From an uncultured Lachnospiraceae bacterium (lineage in GTDB: Bacteria > Bacillota > Clostridia > Lachnospirales > Lachnospiraceae): 64,000 nt of DNA. Position 1 is the stretch's first letter. Every line of letters begins with the position of its first letter. Location: contig CAKRFY010000004.1 of NCBI GenBank assembly GCA_934320895.1, positions 1 to 64,000 of the forward strand, read 5' to 3'. Shown piece after piece: positions 55,250-64,000 of the stretch. The position numbers and the translations under genes are program-made. The notes below the pieces were generated by a model, which was not told the DNA's origin, searched no databases, and was given only the letters and a program-made list of their open reading frames with translations.

Positions 55250-55564
55250 TCATATCTTTATATCAAATAACCCGCCTTCAATCGGATTCAAATTTTTCTT
55301 TTCTTCTTTATCTTTAGATGAAGAATTCTTTTTATCTTTCTTTTTGTATGTGCCTTTTTTGCCACTTCTCTCATCATTCTTCAATTCATCATTGTCAACC
55401 TCCTTTCGTGCAACAGTTGTTTTTGTTTCCTTTTGTACAGTTTGTTCAAATCCTGCTGCAATCTGCTGTTGTTCAACCTGCTGTTTTATATTGTCGGTCT
55501 GCTGGATCTGTGATATTTCCTGTGATTTTGGAGGCATTGTTATATAATCTACTGTCAATGACAT
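55250..55564 (-). CDS. Small hypothetical protein of the flagellar operon
   Basis: 104 aa from ATG 55564, the second of two in-frame ATG codons, at the right distance from AAGGGAG. An N-terminal MSLTVDYITMPPKSQEISQI, a Gln-rich stretch (QQVEQQQIAAGFEQTVQKE), a very basic Lys/Ser/Asp middle and a conserved-looking NPIEGGLFDIKI end. No membrane span; largely disordered. It lies between fapA (15-nt gap) and the DUF6115 gene (24-nt gap), so it belongs to the operon; its role is unknown. Confidence 0.7.
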   Translation of the reverse strand: MSLTVDYITMPPKSQEISQIQQTDNIKQQVEQQQIAAGFEQTVQKETKTTVARKEVDNDELKNDERSGKKGTYKKKDKKNSSSKDKEEKKNLNPIEGGLFDIKI

Positions 55565-55579
55565 ACACATAACTCCCTT

Positions 55580-57190
55580 CTAATATCCTTTTACTCTGAT
55601 ATCTGCACCATCTCTTACAAATGTACAATGATGTGTTTCTGCATGGATAAATGATGTAACATTTGAAATAACTACTTTAACCCCAGGATATGCAATATTT
55701 TCAACTCTGATCTTTCCACCATCAGATGTTCTCTGCATCTCCTCATCTATTTTCTCATACTCTTCTGTTTCCTCCTCAACAGTCTTGTCAATAACTTTTA
55801 TTCTCTCCGTTCCCTCTTTTATCAGCTTCATTTTCTCTGGTTCAAGTTTTCCCTGAGTCTTTAAGCGCTTCTGTAAAAGTTTCAGATTCTTTAAGATAGA
55901 ATCTTTTTCCTCTGTCATCTGCTCTATATGTTTTTCAATGATCCTGTATCTCTCACCTAATGTAGTATCCAGACCTACCTCAAGCTCTGTCTGCGTTCCC
56001 ATAGTTGATCCTGCAACTTTTGTTTCAATCTTTGTAGTTGTCTTGACACTGCCTCCTGCTATAAGGCCTCTTTTACCACTTACTATAATATCGCCATTTG
56101 CGGCGATATTGCTATGCATTATCGCATCAGTGTAAACTGCACCACCGGCTTTAACATTTGCACTCTCGATGAAATTTGAAATCACATCTCCCTTAGCCTC
56201 CATTACACCTTTGCCCATTCCCTGCATACCTCTTTTAAGAACAATCTTTCCTTCTGATATAAGTACAGCACCCTCAACAGCTCCATTTACGGTAATATCA
56301 CCTGTTGCTTTTACTGTATAATCAGTTATTACATTACCTTTTACCTCAACAGCTCCATCATAATCAATATCTCCTGTCGATGGTCCGACATCTCCTTCTA
56401 TTACATATGTATCTGCAACAAAGACCGTATCATCTACAAGCGTAACATTTCCTGAAACCTCTGAGTACATCTGAAGTCCATCATCAGACAAATGTATATT
56501 TTTTCCATGACGCAGTCTTTTATTTTTAACCTTTTTTGAACGTATAGCATTTCCATACACATCTTTTCCGGGCTCACCATGATCAACGGGTATAAGTGTT
56601 GCAAGTAACTGTCCTTCTTTGACATTCTCAATCATATCAAGCTTATGGAAATCAACACTTCCATCTTCACTCATCGTCGGTTTTGATGTCTTTTCTGCAT
56701 TAAAAGAATATATTATCTCTGCATCCTTACCATTAACAGGCAGTTTTGCTTTGGCAATAAGTATATCTGTACAATATAATCTTGCTTTTAAAGCAATCTC
56801 TATATTTTTTTCCATCAGTCCATACTTTATTCCACTCTGCTCAATAAGACTTTTAAGTTCATCCACCGTAAGCCTTGCTCCTTTATCAGAAGGAGGATAC
56901 AATCTGATCTTAGCCAAATAACCTTTTTTATCAATTGAAATGATCGCTGTCTCTTTTTCAGGAAGATTTTCTCCATCCAAGATCTTTGCCATAACATCTT
57001 TTTTTCCTGAACTGGCCTCATCTACAAATTTTTTCACAATACCAGAATCTATATCTTTTAAATTCTTCTTCTCGAAATAACTTAAAATATCATCAATACT
57101 AAGCTGTTCCCCTCCGTCTACTTCGGGATACGCTTTTAAATACATGCCATCATCTTTATGAATTAATTGAAAAAATGCATTTCTCTTCAT
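55580..57190 (-). CDS. fapA: FapA-family (DUF342) protein
   Basis: 536 aa. The N-terminal half (about 1-170) is specific to the family. The middle has GQLLATLIPVDHGEPGKDVY and NGNAIRSKK-type residues followed by a long right-handed beta-helix (about 215-385: VSGNVTLVDDTVFVADTYVI, GAVEVKGNVITDYTVKATGD, GRMQGMGKGVMEAKGDV-like turns). A coiled coil follows (about 400-470), then an end domain. FapA affects flagellar assembly or cell-surface targeting in Vibrio; in Clostridia the gene normally travels with sigD and the chemotaxis genes, as here. Confidence 0.88.
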   Translation of the reverse strand: MKRNAFFQLIHKDDGMYLKAYPEVDGGEQLSIDDILSYFEKKNLKDIDSGIVKKFVDEASSGKKDVMAKILDGENLPEKETAIISIDKKGYLAKIRLYPPSDKGARLTVDELKSLIEQSGIKYGLMEKNIEIALKARLYCTDILIAKAKLPVNGKDAEIIYSFNAEKTSKPTMSEDGSVDFHKLDMIENVKEGQLLATLIPVDHGEPGKDVYGNAIRSKKVKNKRLRHGKNIHLSDDGLQMYSEVSGNVTLVDDTVFVADTYVIEGDVGPSTGDIDYDGAVEVKGNVITDYTVKATGDITVNGAVEGAVLISEGKIVLKRGMQGMGKGVMEAKGDVISNFIESANVKAGGAVYTDAIMHSNIAANGDIIVSGKRGLIAGGSVKTTTKIETKVAGSTMGTQTELEVGLDTTLGERYRIIEKHIEQMTEEKDSILKNLKLLQKRLKTQGKLEPEKMKLIKEGTERIKVIDKTVEEETEEYEKIDEEMQRTSDGGKIRVENIAYPGVKVVISNVTSFIHAETHHCTFVRDGADIRVKGY

Positions 57191-57239
57191 ATCTTTGCTC
57201 CTCCATGCAATCTACATATATTTAATCTTCCATATACAC

Positions 57240-57274
57240 ATATAAGCACAAACCTTAAATGCCTGTGCTTATAT
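57240..57274 (-). other. Hairpin across the sigD stop codon
   Basis: ATATAAGCACA (57240-57250) and TGTGCTTATAT (57264-57274) form a perfect 11-bp stem with a 13-nt loop. It includes the sigD stop and is not followed by T residues. It may be an RNA-processing or stability element that lowers fapA expression relative to sigD. Confidence 0.55.
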
Positions 57275-58045
57275 ATTCAATATACTAAAAATGCCCATAT
57301 TTTCTTTTCCAATTTTATCTCTCATCTTCTTTAATGCTTTCGTATGAAGCTGCGATACTCTCGATTCAGACACTCCTAAAACTTTACTTATTTCCTTAAG
57401 AGTAAGTTCCTCATAATAATAAAATGCTATGACTTTCTGTTCGTTTTCATTTAACGACTCGATTGCCTCAGATAAAGTCCTCTTAAGTTCCTGACGATCT
57501 ATAACCTGTTCCGGGCTTTCAAAGCATGATTTATTATTGCCTTCAGGACTTATGTCACTTCCCTGCTCAAGATATTCATCAAGCGAAACAAGACTTGCAA
57601 TCTGAGTCTGATTTACAAGTCCTTTAAGTTCTTCTTTAGACATATCAAGCTTTTCTGACAACTCATCACTTGTCGCTGCACGACCATATTCTGCCTCAAG
57701 ATCATGCATTGCCTGTTCAAGCTTTTTTTGTTTTTGTCTTAAAGTTCTTGGTATCCAGTCCATTTTTCTTATCTGATCCAAAATGGAGCCTCTTATTCTA
57801 AGAGAGGCGTATGTCTCAAATTTTACACCTTTTGTCAATTCAAATTTATCAATAGCATCAATCAATCCAAATATTCCATACCCCACTAAATCATCATATT
57901 CAACTGTATATCCAAGATACATTCCCAGACGTCCTGCAACAACTTTAACAAGACCCGAATATTCTAATATGAGTTTTTCTCTAATCTTAGGATTTTTTGT
58001 CTGTGAATATTCTTCCCACAGCTCAGCTTTACTTTTTTCATCCAT
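57269..58045 (-). CDS. sigD: RNA polymerase sigma factor for flagellar genes (FliA/SigD)
   Basis: 258 aa from ATG 58045 behind GAGGAAGGGAACACATCT. Sigma-28 layout: region 2 with GYGIFGLIDAIDKFELTKGV and FETYASLRIRGSILDQIRKM, the DWIPRTLRQKQKKLEQAMHD segment, region 3 (TSDELSEKLDMSKEELKGLV) and region 4 with LTLKEISKVLGVSESRVSQL. It directs transcription of late flagellar and chemotaxis genes; an anti-sigma FlgM gene is not in the window. It lies between the small acidic-tailed membrane gene and fapA in the standard clostridial order. Confidence 0.95.
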   Translation of the reverse strand: MDEKSKAELWEEYSQTKNPKIREKLILEYSGLVKVVAGRLGMYLGYTVEYDDLVGYGIFGLIDAIDKFELTKGVKFETYASLRIRGSILDQIRKMDWIPRTLRQKQKKLEQAMHDLEAEYGRAATSDELSEKLDMSKEELKGLVNQTQIASLVSLDEYLEQGSDISPEGNNKSCFESPEQVIDRQELKRTLSEAIESLNENEQKVIAFYYYEELTLKEISKVLGVSESRVSQLHTKALKKMRDKIGKENMGIFSILNI

Positions 58046-58081
58046 AGATGTGTTCCCTTCCTCTATCATTCAGAGTCCCGT

Positions 58082-58393
58082 TTAATTTTCACTCTGTTCT
58101 TCATTTCCAGTTTCATTTTCTGAGGCCTGTTTTCCAGAATCATCTTTATCATTGTCATCTGTTTCAATATCCTCATTTAACTGTTTTTCAACTTCTTTTT
58201 TCAATACACTGTTACTTATAAGCACTCTTTCTATCAATCTTCTGACAAAACAACCAATTATATAAAATAAGATAAGTGTTGCTAATAACATTTCAAGTGA
58301 ACGCGTAACATCTATATCCCTCAATATACATGTAATTGATACCACAGCTCCTGCTAACAATGTTATAATTTTCGGTATAAACTCCGTTTTCAC
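58082..58393 (-). CDS. Small membrane protein with acidic tail, chemotaxis operon
   Basis: 103 aa, starting with GTG behind GGGAGGCATCTT. Two membrane spans at about 7-24 and 32-50, a short basic loop (RRLIERVLIS), then a strongly acidic disordered tail (EDIETDDNDKDDSGKQASEN). Small membrane proteins of this type are often found between cheD and sigD in Clostridia. No function is known. Confidence 0.75.
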   Translation of the reverse strand: MKTEFIPKIITLLAGAVVSITCILRDIDVTRSLEMLLATLILFYIIGCFVRRLIERVLISNSVLKKEVEKQLNEDIETDDNDKDDSGKQASENETGNEEQSEN

Positions 58394-58408
58394 AAGATGC
58401 CTCCCGTT

Positions 58409-58894
58409 TTAAATAGTTTTCACAGGTTTTCCGACCGACTTGATAACAAAGTCACCCGTCTCCGGATAAAATTCAACTGTGCGTCCATAATTTAACCCTG
58501 TGTCCTCAGAAAGTATACGTATTCCTATACTTTTAAGTTTTTCTTTAACTGCCTCAACATTCCTTTCACCTACACGGAGCATATCATTGTTTGAACTAAA
58601 AGCAAACATCTGTGCTCCCCCCGCAATCTTTGCTGTAAGTGAACTTTTTCTTGCACCTTCCTTTTCCAGCAGTTCGATCAGATAATCAATACCTGTATCA
58701 GCAAATTTTGCCCTGTTTTGATTTTGTCTTACCTTTGTGCTGTCAGGAAGCATAACATGTACTAACCCAGCTATTTTAGTTGTTTTATCGTATAAAGCAA
58801 CCCCAACACATGAACCAAGCCCAAGTGTTGTTATCGCATCTGGCGAATGACATATATTTAAGTCTGCCATTCCAACTTTAACCATTTTTGCCAT
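58409..58894 (-). CDS. cheD: Chemoreceptor glutamine deamidase CheD
   Basis: 161 aa, complete. The catalytic Cys is in LGLGSCVGVALYDK, the His in GLVHVMLPDS, and KIAGGAQMFAF is the third family block. It deamidates Gln residues of chemoreceptors and, bound to CheC, adjusts adaptation. Start behind TAGGTGATTTATA. It follows cheC by 10 nt. Confidence 0.96.
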   Translation of the reverse strand: MAKMVKVGMADLNICHSPDAITTLGLGSCVGVALYDKTTKIAGLVHVMLPDSTKVRQNQNRAKFADTGIDYLIELLEKEGARKSSLTAKIAGGAQMFAFSSNNDMLRVGERNVEAVKEKLKSIGIRILSEDTGLNYGRTVEFYPETGDFVIKSVGKPVKTI

Positions 58895-58904
58895 TATAAA
58901 TCAC

Positions 58905-59528
58905 CTATAACCCTAACGATGTCAAAATCTGTCCATAAGACTCAAGTGTAGGTATCAATATAAAATATCCACTGATATCCACATCCAAATCTTTAAACTT
59001 AGATTCGATCAACAAAGCCTTATCTCCAAGTTTTCCAAACTCAATAGCCGGAACACTTAAAATAGCTCCAGCCATATCCACAGAAAGATATGGTACTGAA
59101 GATGTTATTTTCATATTTGTTAACTCCGAAATTGATGACAGATACGCACCAGCAATAATATTTCCAATCTCCATCAGAGCAGACTCTTCCATCTCTGAAA
59201 AATGACCCTTATTGCCACCCGAAACACAACCCATCAACTGATCTACAAGAAGATGCGCCGCTGAACTCTCAAGTACAAATAACATCATTCCATCTACATC
59301 ACCCTCAAGTGACAACAATATGCCGGCAACAAGTGTCTCCGCACCACCAACAATCTCTGCGAGTTCAGAAAACCCAAGTAAATCTACTTTTGGGACACAC
59401 ATGTCAATACGGGCATTTATGAGTTGGGACAATGCAGTAGTTGCATTGCCCGCTCCTATATTTCCAATTTCGGTGAGAACATCAAATTCAATGTCTTCTT
59501 CTGTTGAATTGCTATTGTTTTCCTGCAC
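58905..59528 (-). CDS. cheC: CheY-P phosphatase CheC
   Basis: 207 aa, starting with GTG behind AGAGGTGAAATAA. Both active-site helices are present: LTEIGNIGAGNATTALSQL near the N terminus and LMEIGNIIAGAYLSSISELT near the middle, each with the E-x2-N pair. It dephosphorylates CheY-P and partners with CheD in Gram-positive adaptation. It lies between cheW and cheD. Confidence 0.95.
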   Translation of the reverse strand: MQENNSNSTEEDIEFDVLTEIGNIGAGNATTALSQLINARIDMCVPKVDLLGFSELAEIVGGAETLVAGILLSLEGDVDGMMLFVLESSAAHLLVDQLMGCVSGGNKGHFSEMEESALMEIGNIIAGAYLSSISELTNMKITSSVPYLSVDMAGAILSVPAIEFGKLGDKALLIESKFKDLDVDISGYFILIPTLESYGQILTSLGL

Positions 59529-59551
59529 TTATTTCACCTCTGTCATTCTGC

Positions 59552-60031
59552 CTAAACAGCCTCTTTCTCAATTATCACAGATGCAATATTAAGTAAAGAA
59601 ATCAATCCGTCTCCATGTTTACCTATACCACTAAGATACTGAACCATAGGATCAGCTGCATCTGAAACATTTGGTTTTTCAATCGACTCTTCACCTAATG
59701 TTACGACCTCTTTTACTTCATCTACTATAATTCCTATAGCAGACTGAGGCTCAAGTTTGATTATGATAATACGTGTAGTATTTGTATATTCATCAGGTTC
59801 AAGTCCAAATTTTAATCTAAGGCTCATAACAGGTATAATATCACCTCTTAAATTTATTACACCCTTAAAATATGGCTGAGCCTTTGGAATTCTTGTAATA
59901 CGCTGATTTCTTACAATATTATCAACATATTTGATATCTATTCCATACTGCTCTGTTCCAATTCTTACTACAATATACTGTTTGCCTTCACTAACAGTTT
60001 CTATATTCTGTACATCATTCATGTCTTCCAT
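59552..60031 (-). CDS. cheW: Chemotaxis coupling protein CheW
   Basis: 159 aa, a single CheW domain: QYIVVRIGTEQYGIDIKYVD, RITRIPKAQPYFKGVINLRG and DIIPVMSLRLKFGLE, then IGIIVDEVKEVV. It bridges chemoreceptors and CheA in the signalling array. Start behind GGAGGGTCTGGCA, 13 nt after cheA. Confidence 0.96.
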   Translation of the reverse strand: MEDMNDVQNIETVSEGKQYIVVRIGTEQYGIDIKYVDNIVRNQRITRIPKAQPYFKGVINLRGDIIPVMSLRLKFGLEPDEYTNTTRIIIIKLEPQSAIGIIVDEVKEVVTLGEESIEKPNVSDAADPMVQYLSGIGKHGDGLISLLNIASVIIEKEAV

Positions 60032-60044
60032 TGCCAGACCCTCC

Positions 60045-62177
60045 CTATACCAAAGAATTTACTTCAAGAATCAATGCTATCTCACCATCGCCAAGGATAG
60101 TTGCTCCACCGATCATCTTGCTGCAGTTGATATAGTTTCCGATTGATTTAATAACTATTTCCTGCTGTCCAATAAGATTATCTACAACAAGACCAGCAAG
60201 TTTATCGCCTTTCTTTACTATTACTACTGTAAGATTCTCAGGATCATCACCAACTGGCTCAACATCAAGTATCTGATCAAGCCTTATAAGAGGTATTACG
60301 ATACCACGCAGATTTATAACCTCTTTTGTCTGTACATATTTTACGTCTGACATTGGCACATCTTCGATAGTATGGATATTTCCAAGAGGAATAGCATATT
60401 TTTCTGTGCCAAGTTCAACCATAAGTGCCTGTATGATAGCAAGTGTAAGTGGAAGACGTATAATAAATCGACTTCCCTCACCAAGAACTGATTTACACTC
60501 AATACTTCCGCCAAGTTCTTCTACTTTTGTCTTTACAACATCAAGACCAACACCACGTCCTGACACATCAGTAATCTTTTCTGATGTTGAAAAACTTGGT
60601 CTGAACAACAGATCAACAACTTCCTTATCCGTCATGTTCTCAGCCTGCTCTGGTGTAATTGCGCCGGTGTTTATAGCCTTGTTTTTTACTTTTTCTATAT
60701 TTATTCCAGCACCGTCATCACGAACCTCAATAGTAACATTATTTCCATCCTGATAAGCATCAAGATAAATATTTCCTACTTCCTCTTTGCCTAATGCAAG
60801 ACGTTCTTCATTTGACTCAAGTCCGTGATCAGCCGCATTACGAAGAAGATGCTGTAAAGGATCACCGATCTCATCGATAACAGTTCTGTCAAGCTCTGTC
60901 TCTTCACCGGTCATGTGAAGAACCATCTTTTTATTGAGCTTCTTTGTAAGATCACGGATCATTCTAGGGAATCTGCTAAATACACTCTCAATAGGTACCA
61001 TTCGTACTTTCATAACAGACTCATGAAGGTTCGTTGTAACACTTTCAAGGTATTCTATCTGCTCATTAAATCCTGTATCATTTCTTGTATCACTTTCAGA
61101 TGAACTTATTGATACAAGTCCGTTTTTAGCAATAATAAGCTCACTTACAAGATTCATAAGTACATCAAGCTTTTCAATATCAACACGGACTGTTCTTCCT
61201 ACTGCCGGTTTAGCTGCCTTCTTTGCTGCTACTGGTTTTTTCTTAGCCTCAGCCTTAGTCTTAGCCGGTGCTGCCTTAGCTGCTGCCTGACCATTATTTT
61301 TCTTAGCTGCTTTCTCCTGCTCTTCTTTTTCTTCCTGAGCTTTCTTTTCTGCTTCTTCTTTCTCAGCCTGTTTTGCAGAATCGTCAAGTTCTCCCTCAAA
61401 AGGACCTACTACTGCTGTTTTAACTTCTGAAACATTTTCAATGGCAGCCTTTATAGTCTCAAGACTTTCCTTTGTAAAGTAAACAAGACTGAAGTCATAT
61501 TCAAATTTCTCATCTTCTATGTCCTGGACATTAGGTACTGCCTTGATAACCTCACCAAGCTCCTCAAGTGCTTTAAATACAAGAAATGCTCTTGCTGCTT
61601 TCAAAATACATGAATCCTGAAGATAAACTGTAATACCTAATATATTCTGATTCTGGCTCTTAGCCTTTTCAAATGTATTTCTCTCAAAATCAGATATCTG
61701 TATAGTATCATATTTTGCTGCTGCATCAGCTGATGAAGTCGCAGCCACTTCTTTCTTCTCCTCAACCGGTTTAGAGCTTGTGCTCTTTCCTGTTGCCGCC
61801 TCTGCTATTGAGTTCAATGCATTGATAATCTCTTCATTATCTTCTGTTCCCTCATCAGCAGTATTTATAATATTGTTCAGATATGCATCAAGCGCATCGA
61901 GCCCACGGAACAATACATCAACAAGTTCAGGCTTTACCTTCATGTTTCCACTTCTGATCTCCTGAAAAACATTCTCCATATCATGAGTAAGACGCTGCAT
62001 ACGCTTATAACCCATAGTACCTGCCATTCCCTTAAGTGAATGGGCAGCTCTGAATATCTCATTTATTGTATCCGTATTTTCAGGTTCCTGTTCAAGGATC
62101 ATCAACTGATCACTCAAAGTTTGTAAATGTTCTTTTGTCTCATCAATAAAAATTTCAAGATACTGGCTTACATCCAT
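60045..62177 (-). CDS. cheA: Chemotaxis histidine kinase CheA
   Basis: 710 aa from ATG 62177 behind GGGGGTGCGATAAA, one base after the cheB stop. Order: P1 Hpt with AAHSLKGMAGTMGYKRM (phospho-His near 48), a P2-like region (about 160-250), an Ala/Lys/Glu-rich linker (about 255-320), P3 dimerisation, P4 ATPase (HLLRNAADHGLESNEERLAL, VRDDGAGINIEKV, DVSGRGVGLDVVKTKVEELG) and a P5 CheW-like domain. It phosphorylates CheY and CheB; cheY is not in the window. The linker is unusually low-complexity. Confidence 0.97.
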   Translation of the reverse strand: MDVSQYLEIFIDETKEHLQTLSDQLMILEQEPENTDTINEIFRAAHSLKGMAGTMGYKRMQRLTHDMENVFQEIRSGNMKVKPELVDVLFRGLDALDAYLNNIINTADEGTEDNEEIINALNSIAEAATGKSTSSKPVEEKKEVAATSSADAAAKYDTIQISDFERNTFEKAKSQNQNILGITVYLQDSCILKAARAFLVFKALEELGEVIKAVPNVQDIEDEKFEYDFSLVYFTKESLETIKAAIENVSEVKTAVVGPFEGELDDSAKQAEKEEAEKKAQEEKEEQEKAAKKNNGQAAAKAAPAKTKAEAKKKPVAAKKAAKPAVGRTVRVDIEKLDVLMNLVSELIIAKNGLVSISSSESDTRNDTGFNEQIEYLESVTTNLHESVMKVRMVPIESVFSRFPRMIRDLTKKLNKKMVLHMTGEETELDRTVIDEIGDPLQHLLRNAADHGLESNEERLALGKEEVGNIYLDAYQDGNNVTIEVRDDGAGINIEKVKNKAINTGAITPEQAENMTDKEVVDLLFRPSFSTSEKITDVSGRGVGLDVVKTKVEELGGSIECKSVLGEGSRFIIRLPLTLAIIQALMVELGTEKYAIPLGNIHTIEDVPMSDVKYVQTKEVINLRGIVIPLIRLDQILDVEPVGDDPENLTVVIVKKGDKLAGLVVDNLIGQQEIVIKSIGNYINCSKMIGGATILGDGEIALILEVNSLV

Positions 62178-62178
62178 T

Positions 62179-63297
62179 TTATCGCACCCCCACATGCTTC
62201 GTTATCGCATCAGCTATCTGCTTTAATGAAACAACTTCATCAACTGCACCTGCCTCTGCAATCGCTTTCGGCATTCCATAGACCGTACAGCTCTCAGCGT
62301 TTTGACCGATAACATAAATTTTGTTGGTTTTTTCTAATTGCAATATTCCTTGAGTCCCATCGGCTCCCATGCCAGTCATAACAACACAAGTAATCTCATC
62401 AAAACTTGTATTCATAAGTGATTCATACATTATATCTGCACATGGTTTCAAGCCGTTTCTGGCAGCCTCAACGGTAACTGACAATGTATATCCTGCGGCA
62501 CTTTTTTTAATCCTCATCTGAGAACCGCCCTTTGCGATATACACTGTTCCTTTCTGAAGAATATCTCCATCGCAAGCTTCCTTTACCTTGATCCTGCTTA
62601 ATTCATCCAGTCTGTTACTCAAAGATGCCGTAAAGCCTTCCGGCATATGCTGCACCAACACAACTGGAGCATCAAGATTTTCAGGTAAAAAAGGAATCAC
62701 ATACTGAAGAGCTCTCGGCCCTCCCGTTGAACACGCAAGCGCAACGATTTTATTTTTTCCTTTGCCTAAAACACCTGTCGAATGTAAAATTCTGTCAGAT
62801 CTTTGAACACCTGTCTTTTTAAATGTAGTACTTTTTAATTCTCTTTTTACTTCTTTTGCAGCTTCTCTTGTTATTCTTTCCACTTTGTTCTTAACCGGAA
62901 TTTTGCAAACTTCATAGAGCATACCGATAAGCCTTTTTGAGAATCCAGGTCCTTTTGCTTCTGACAGACTGTCAGGCTTTGTCACAAAATCAAAGGCTCC
63001 AAGTTCAAGAGCCTCTATCGTCTCTTTTGCGCCTTCTTTTGCAATTGTGCTAACAATAATTACATTTTGTTTTATTCCTTTTCTGTTCATAGTCTTTAAG
63101 AACTCGATACCATTCATCTTAGGCATATTTATGTCCAAAATGATACAGTCAAATCTCAATCCTGATTCAAGTAAGGAAATTCCTTCAAGACCATTAACTG
63201 CATATTGCTCATTATGTAATTCTTCATCTGAGTTAATTATATCAGATATTATCCTTCTCATAAGTGCAGAATCATCTATTATTAATATATTTTTCAA
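62179..63297 (-). CDS. cheB: Chemoreceptor methylesterase CheB
   Basis: 372 aa, read from the TTG at 63297, 8 nt behind GGAGG (the ATG five codons up overlaps that site). Receiver domain about 1-125 with DDSALMRRI, phospho-Asp in ILDINMPKMNG and an STIAKEGAKETIEALELGA segment. Methylesterase domain about 185-372 with Ser in ALACSTGGPRALQYV, His in VLVQHMPEGFTASLS and Asp in VVMTGMGADGTQG. It removes methyl groups from receptors; CheR is not in the window. Confidence 0.96.
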   Translation of the reverse strand: MKNILIIDDSALMRRIISDIINSDEELHNEQYAVNGLEGISLLESGLRFDCIILDINMPKMNGIEFLKTMNRKGIKQNVIIVSTIAKEGAKETIEALELGAFDFVTKPDSLSEAKGPGFSKRLIGMLYEVCKIPVKNKVERITREAAKEVKRELKSTTFKKTGVQRSDRILHSTGVLGKGKNKIVALACSTGGPRALQYVIPFLPENLDAPVVLVQHMPEGFTASLSNRLDELSRIKVKEACDGDILQKGTVYIAKGGSQMRIKKSAAGYTLSVTVEAARNGLKPCADIMYESLMNTSFDEITCVVMTGMGADGTQGILQLEKTNKIYVIGQNAESCTVYGMPKAIAEAGAVDEVVSLKQIADAITKHVGVR

Positions 63298-63335
63298 TAT
63301 AATTGCCTCCATTCCGAATTAAGTATTCCATTTTT

Positions 63336-64000
63336 TTATTTTTTCCTGTTACGAAACATCTTTGAAAACAATCCTGACAATCCCATGCGCATAGTTTTTT
63401 GTTCAGAGTGTTCCATATTTATAAGTGTTTCGGCCATTGACCTGATGGACTTTACAGCAGGAGTATTTGGATAAATTATCGACACTGGCTGCTGTTTCAT
63501 AACAGCTTTTGTAAGATTGACATCAAATGGTACAGCCCCCAGATATTCCATATTCATATCAAGAAACTCTCCGACTACAGAATTAAGCTTGTTATAAAGT
63601 TCATATCCGTCCGATAAATTTAATGTTCGGTTTCCGATCATTCTGATCTTTATATTCTCCGACTGAAAACCTGGAGTTTTATTTATCGTCTTTAATAATG
63701 CATAAGCATCTGTGATCGATGTCGGTTCGGGAGTCGTCACAAGTAAAACCTCTGAACTTGCAAGAACCATATCGATAACCGCATTTGAAATACCGGCCCC
63801 TGTATCTATTATAATGATATCTGCTATAGAATCAAGTTCATACATCATATTGACGATGCCTGAAATCTGATCCTTTGATAAATTGGATAATTCCTTTATG
63901 CCAGACCCACCTGAAATAAAACCTATATCTTCAGGGCCATCACATATTATTTCATTGATATCCTTACCACCAAAAATCATATCTGCCAGATTATATCTCG
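63336..64000 (-). CDS. flhG: FlhG (YlxH)-type MinD-like ATPase, 5' part cut by the window edge
   Basis: 221 C-terminal residues; the frame is open to the window end and continues past it (RYNLADMIFGGKDINEIICD). The P-loop lies outside. Visible: GFISGGSGIKELSN, IIIDTGAGISNAVIDMVLAS (Walker B-type and switch), VTTPEPTSITDAYALLKTIN and IGNRTLNLSDGYELYNKLNS. It controls flagellar number or position together with FlhF. First visible gene of the chemotaxis operon, 23-40 nt ahead of cheB. Confidence 0.92.
   Translation of the reverse strand, partial: RYNLADMIFGGKDINEIICDGPEDIGFISGGSGIKELSNLSKDQISGIVNMMYELDSIADIIIIDTGAGISNAVIDMVLASSEVLLVTTPEPTSITDAYALLKTINKTPGFQSENIKIRMIGNRTLNLSDGYELYNKLNSVVGEFLDMNMEYLGAVPFDVNLTKAVMKQQPVSIIYPNTPAVKSIRSMAETLINMEHSEQKTMRMGLSGLFSKMFRNRKK

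Overview
The window looks like chromosomal DNA of a low-G+C, motile member of the Clostridia, most likely a Lachnospiraceae species of the Lachnospira / [Eubacterium] eligens / Roseburia kind. Grounds: a single-chain clostridial-type PurL, the yqfC-yqfD-phoH-HD-ybeY cluster of spore-former ancestry, a Gram-positive chemotaxis set (CheC and CheD beside CheA), CIRCE-controlled groESL, and several small families (DUF1836, DUF5685, DUF6062, DUF6106, DUF6115) that I associate with this family. The genus is an inference. No IS element, prophage, CRISPR array, defence island or rRNA is visible. Nearly all genes lie on the minus strand; + strand genes are an AraC regulator, a DUF1836 protein, a DUF6062 protein, one tRNA-Leu and a possible gene end at the left edge.

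Left third (1-25 kb), accessory and metabolic. A pair of fused ATPase/permease ABC proteins overlaps by ATGA and is preceded by a strong palindrome. Next is an operon of cidA/lrgA, lrgB, a cytidylate-kinase-like gene and a FadR-type GntR regulator; its promoter has TTGACA and TATAAT boxes with a PdhR/LldR-like palindrome (AATTGGTTCTACCAATT) touching the -10 box. Then come a FIST sensor and a soluble chemoreceptor, an AraC regulator, phosphoketolase, a BvgS-like hybrid kinase with two periplasmic-type sensor domains, a diverged DXS-like enzyme behind a palindromic operator, a hotdog thioesterase, an unassigned 212-aa protein, a 115-bp tandem repeat, and a zinc-ribbon / DUF5685 / J-domain operon.

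Middle third (25-52 kb), largely housekeeping: two identical tRNA-Gly(GCC), PurL, a PrsA-like membrane foldase, tRNA-Leu(CAG), L19, a seven-gene run (yqfC, yqfD, phoH, a shortened degenerate PgpH-like HD protein, ybeY, a SpoVB-like flippase, a SWIM-SNF2 helicase), an amidase, guaB, an acyltransferase, groESL, DUF6062 and DUF2225 proteins, GlnRS and a SleB-type hydrolase.

Right end (53-64 kb), the distal part of a flagellar/chemotaxis operon, transcribed right to left: flhG (cut by the window edge), cheB, cheA, cheW, cheC, cheD, a small membrane protein, sigD, fapA and three poorly known genes. A stand-alone hisA of the eukaryotic HIS6 type follows.

For many genes the longest open frame starts inside its own Shine-Dalgarno sequence (for example ATGGAG or TTGGGAGG). 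Coordinates here use the start placed correctly behind that ribosome site, and the reason is given in each entry.
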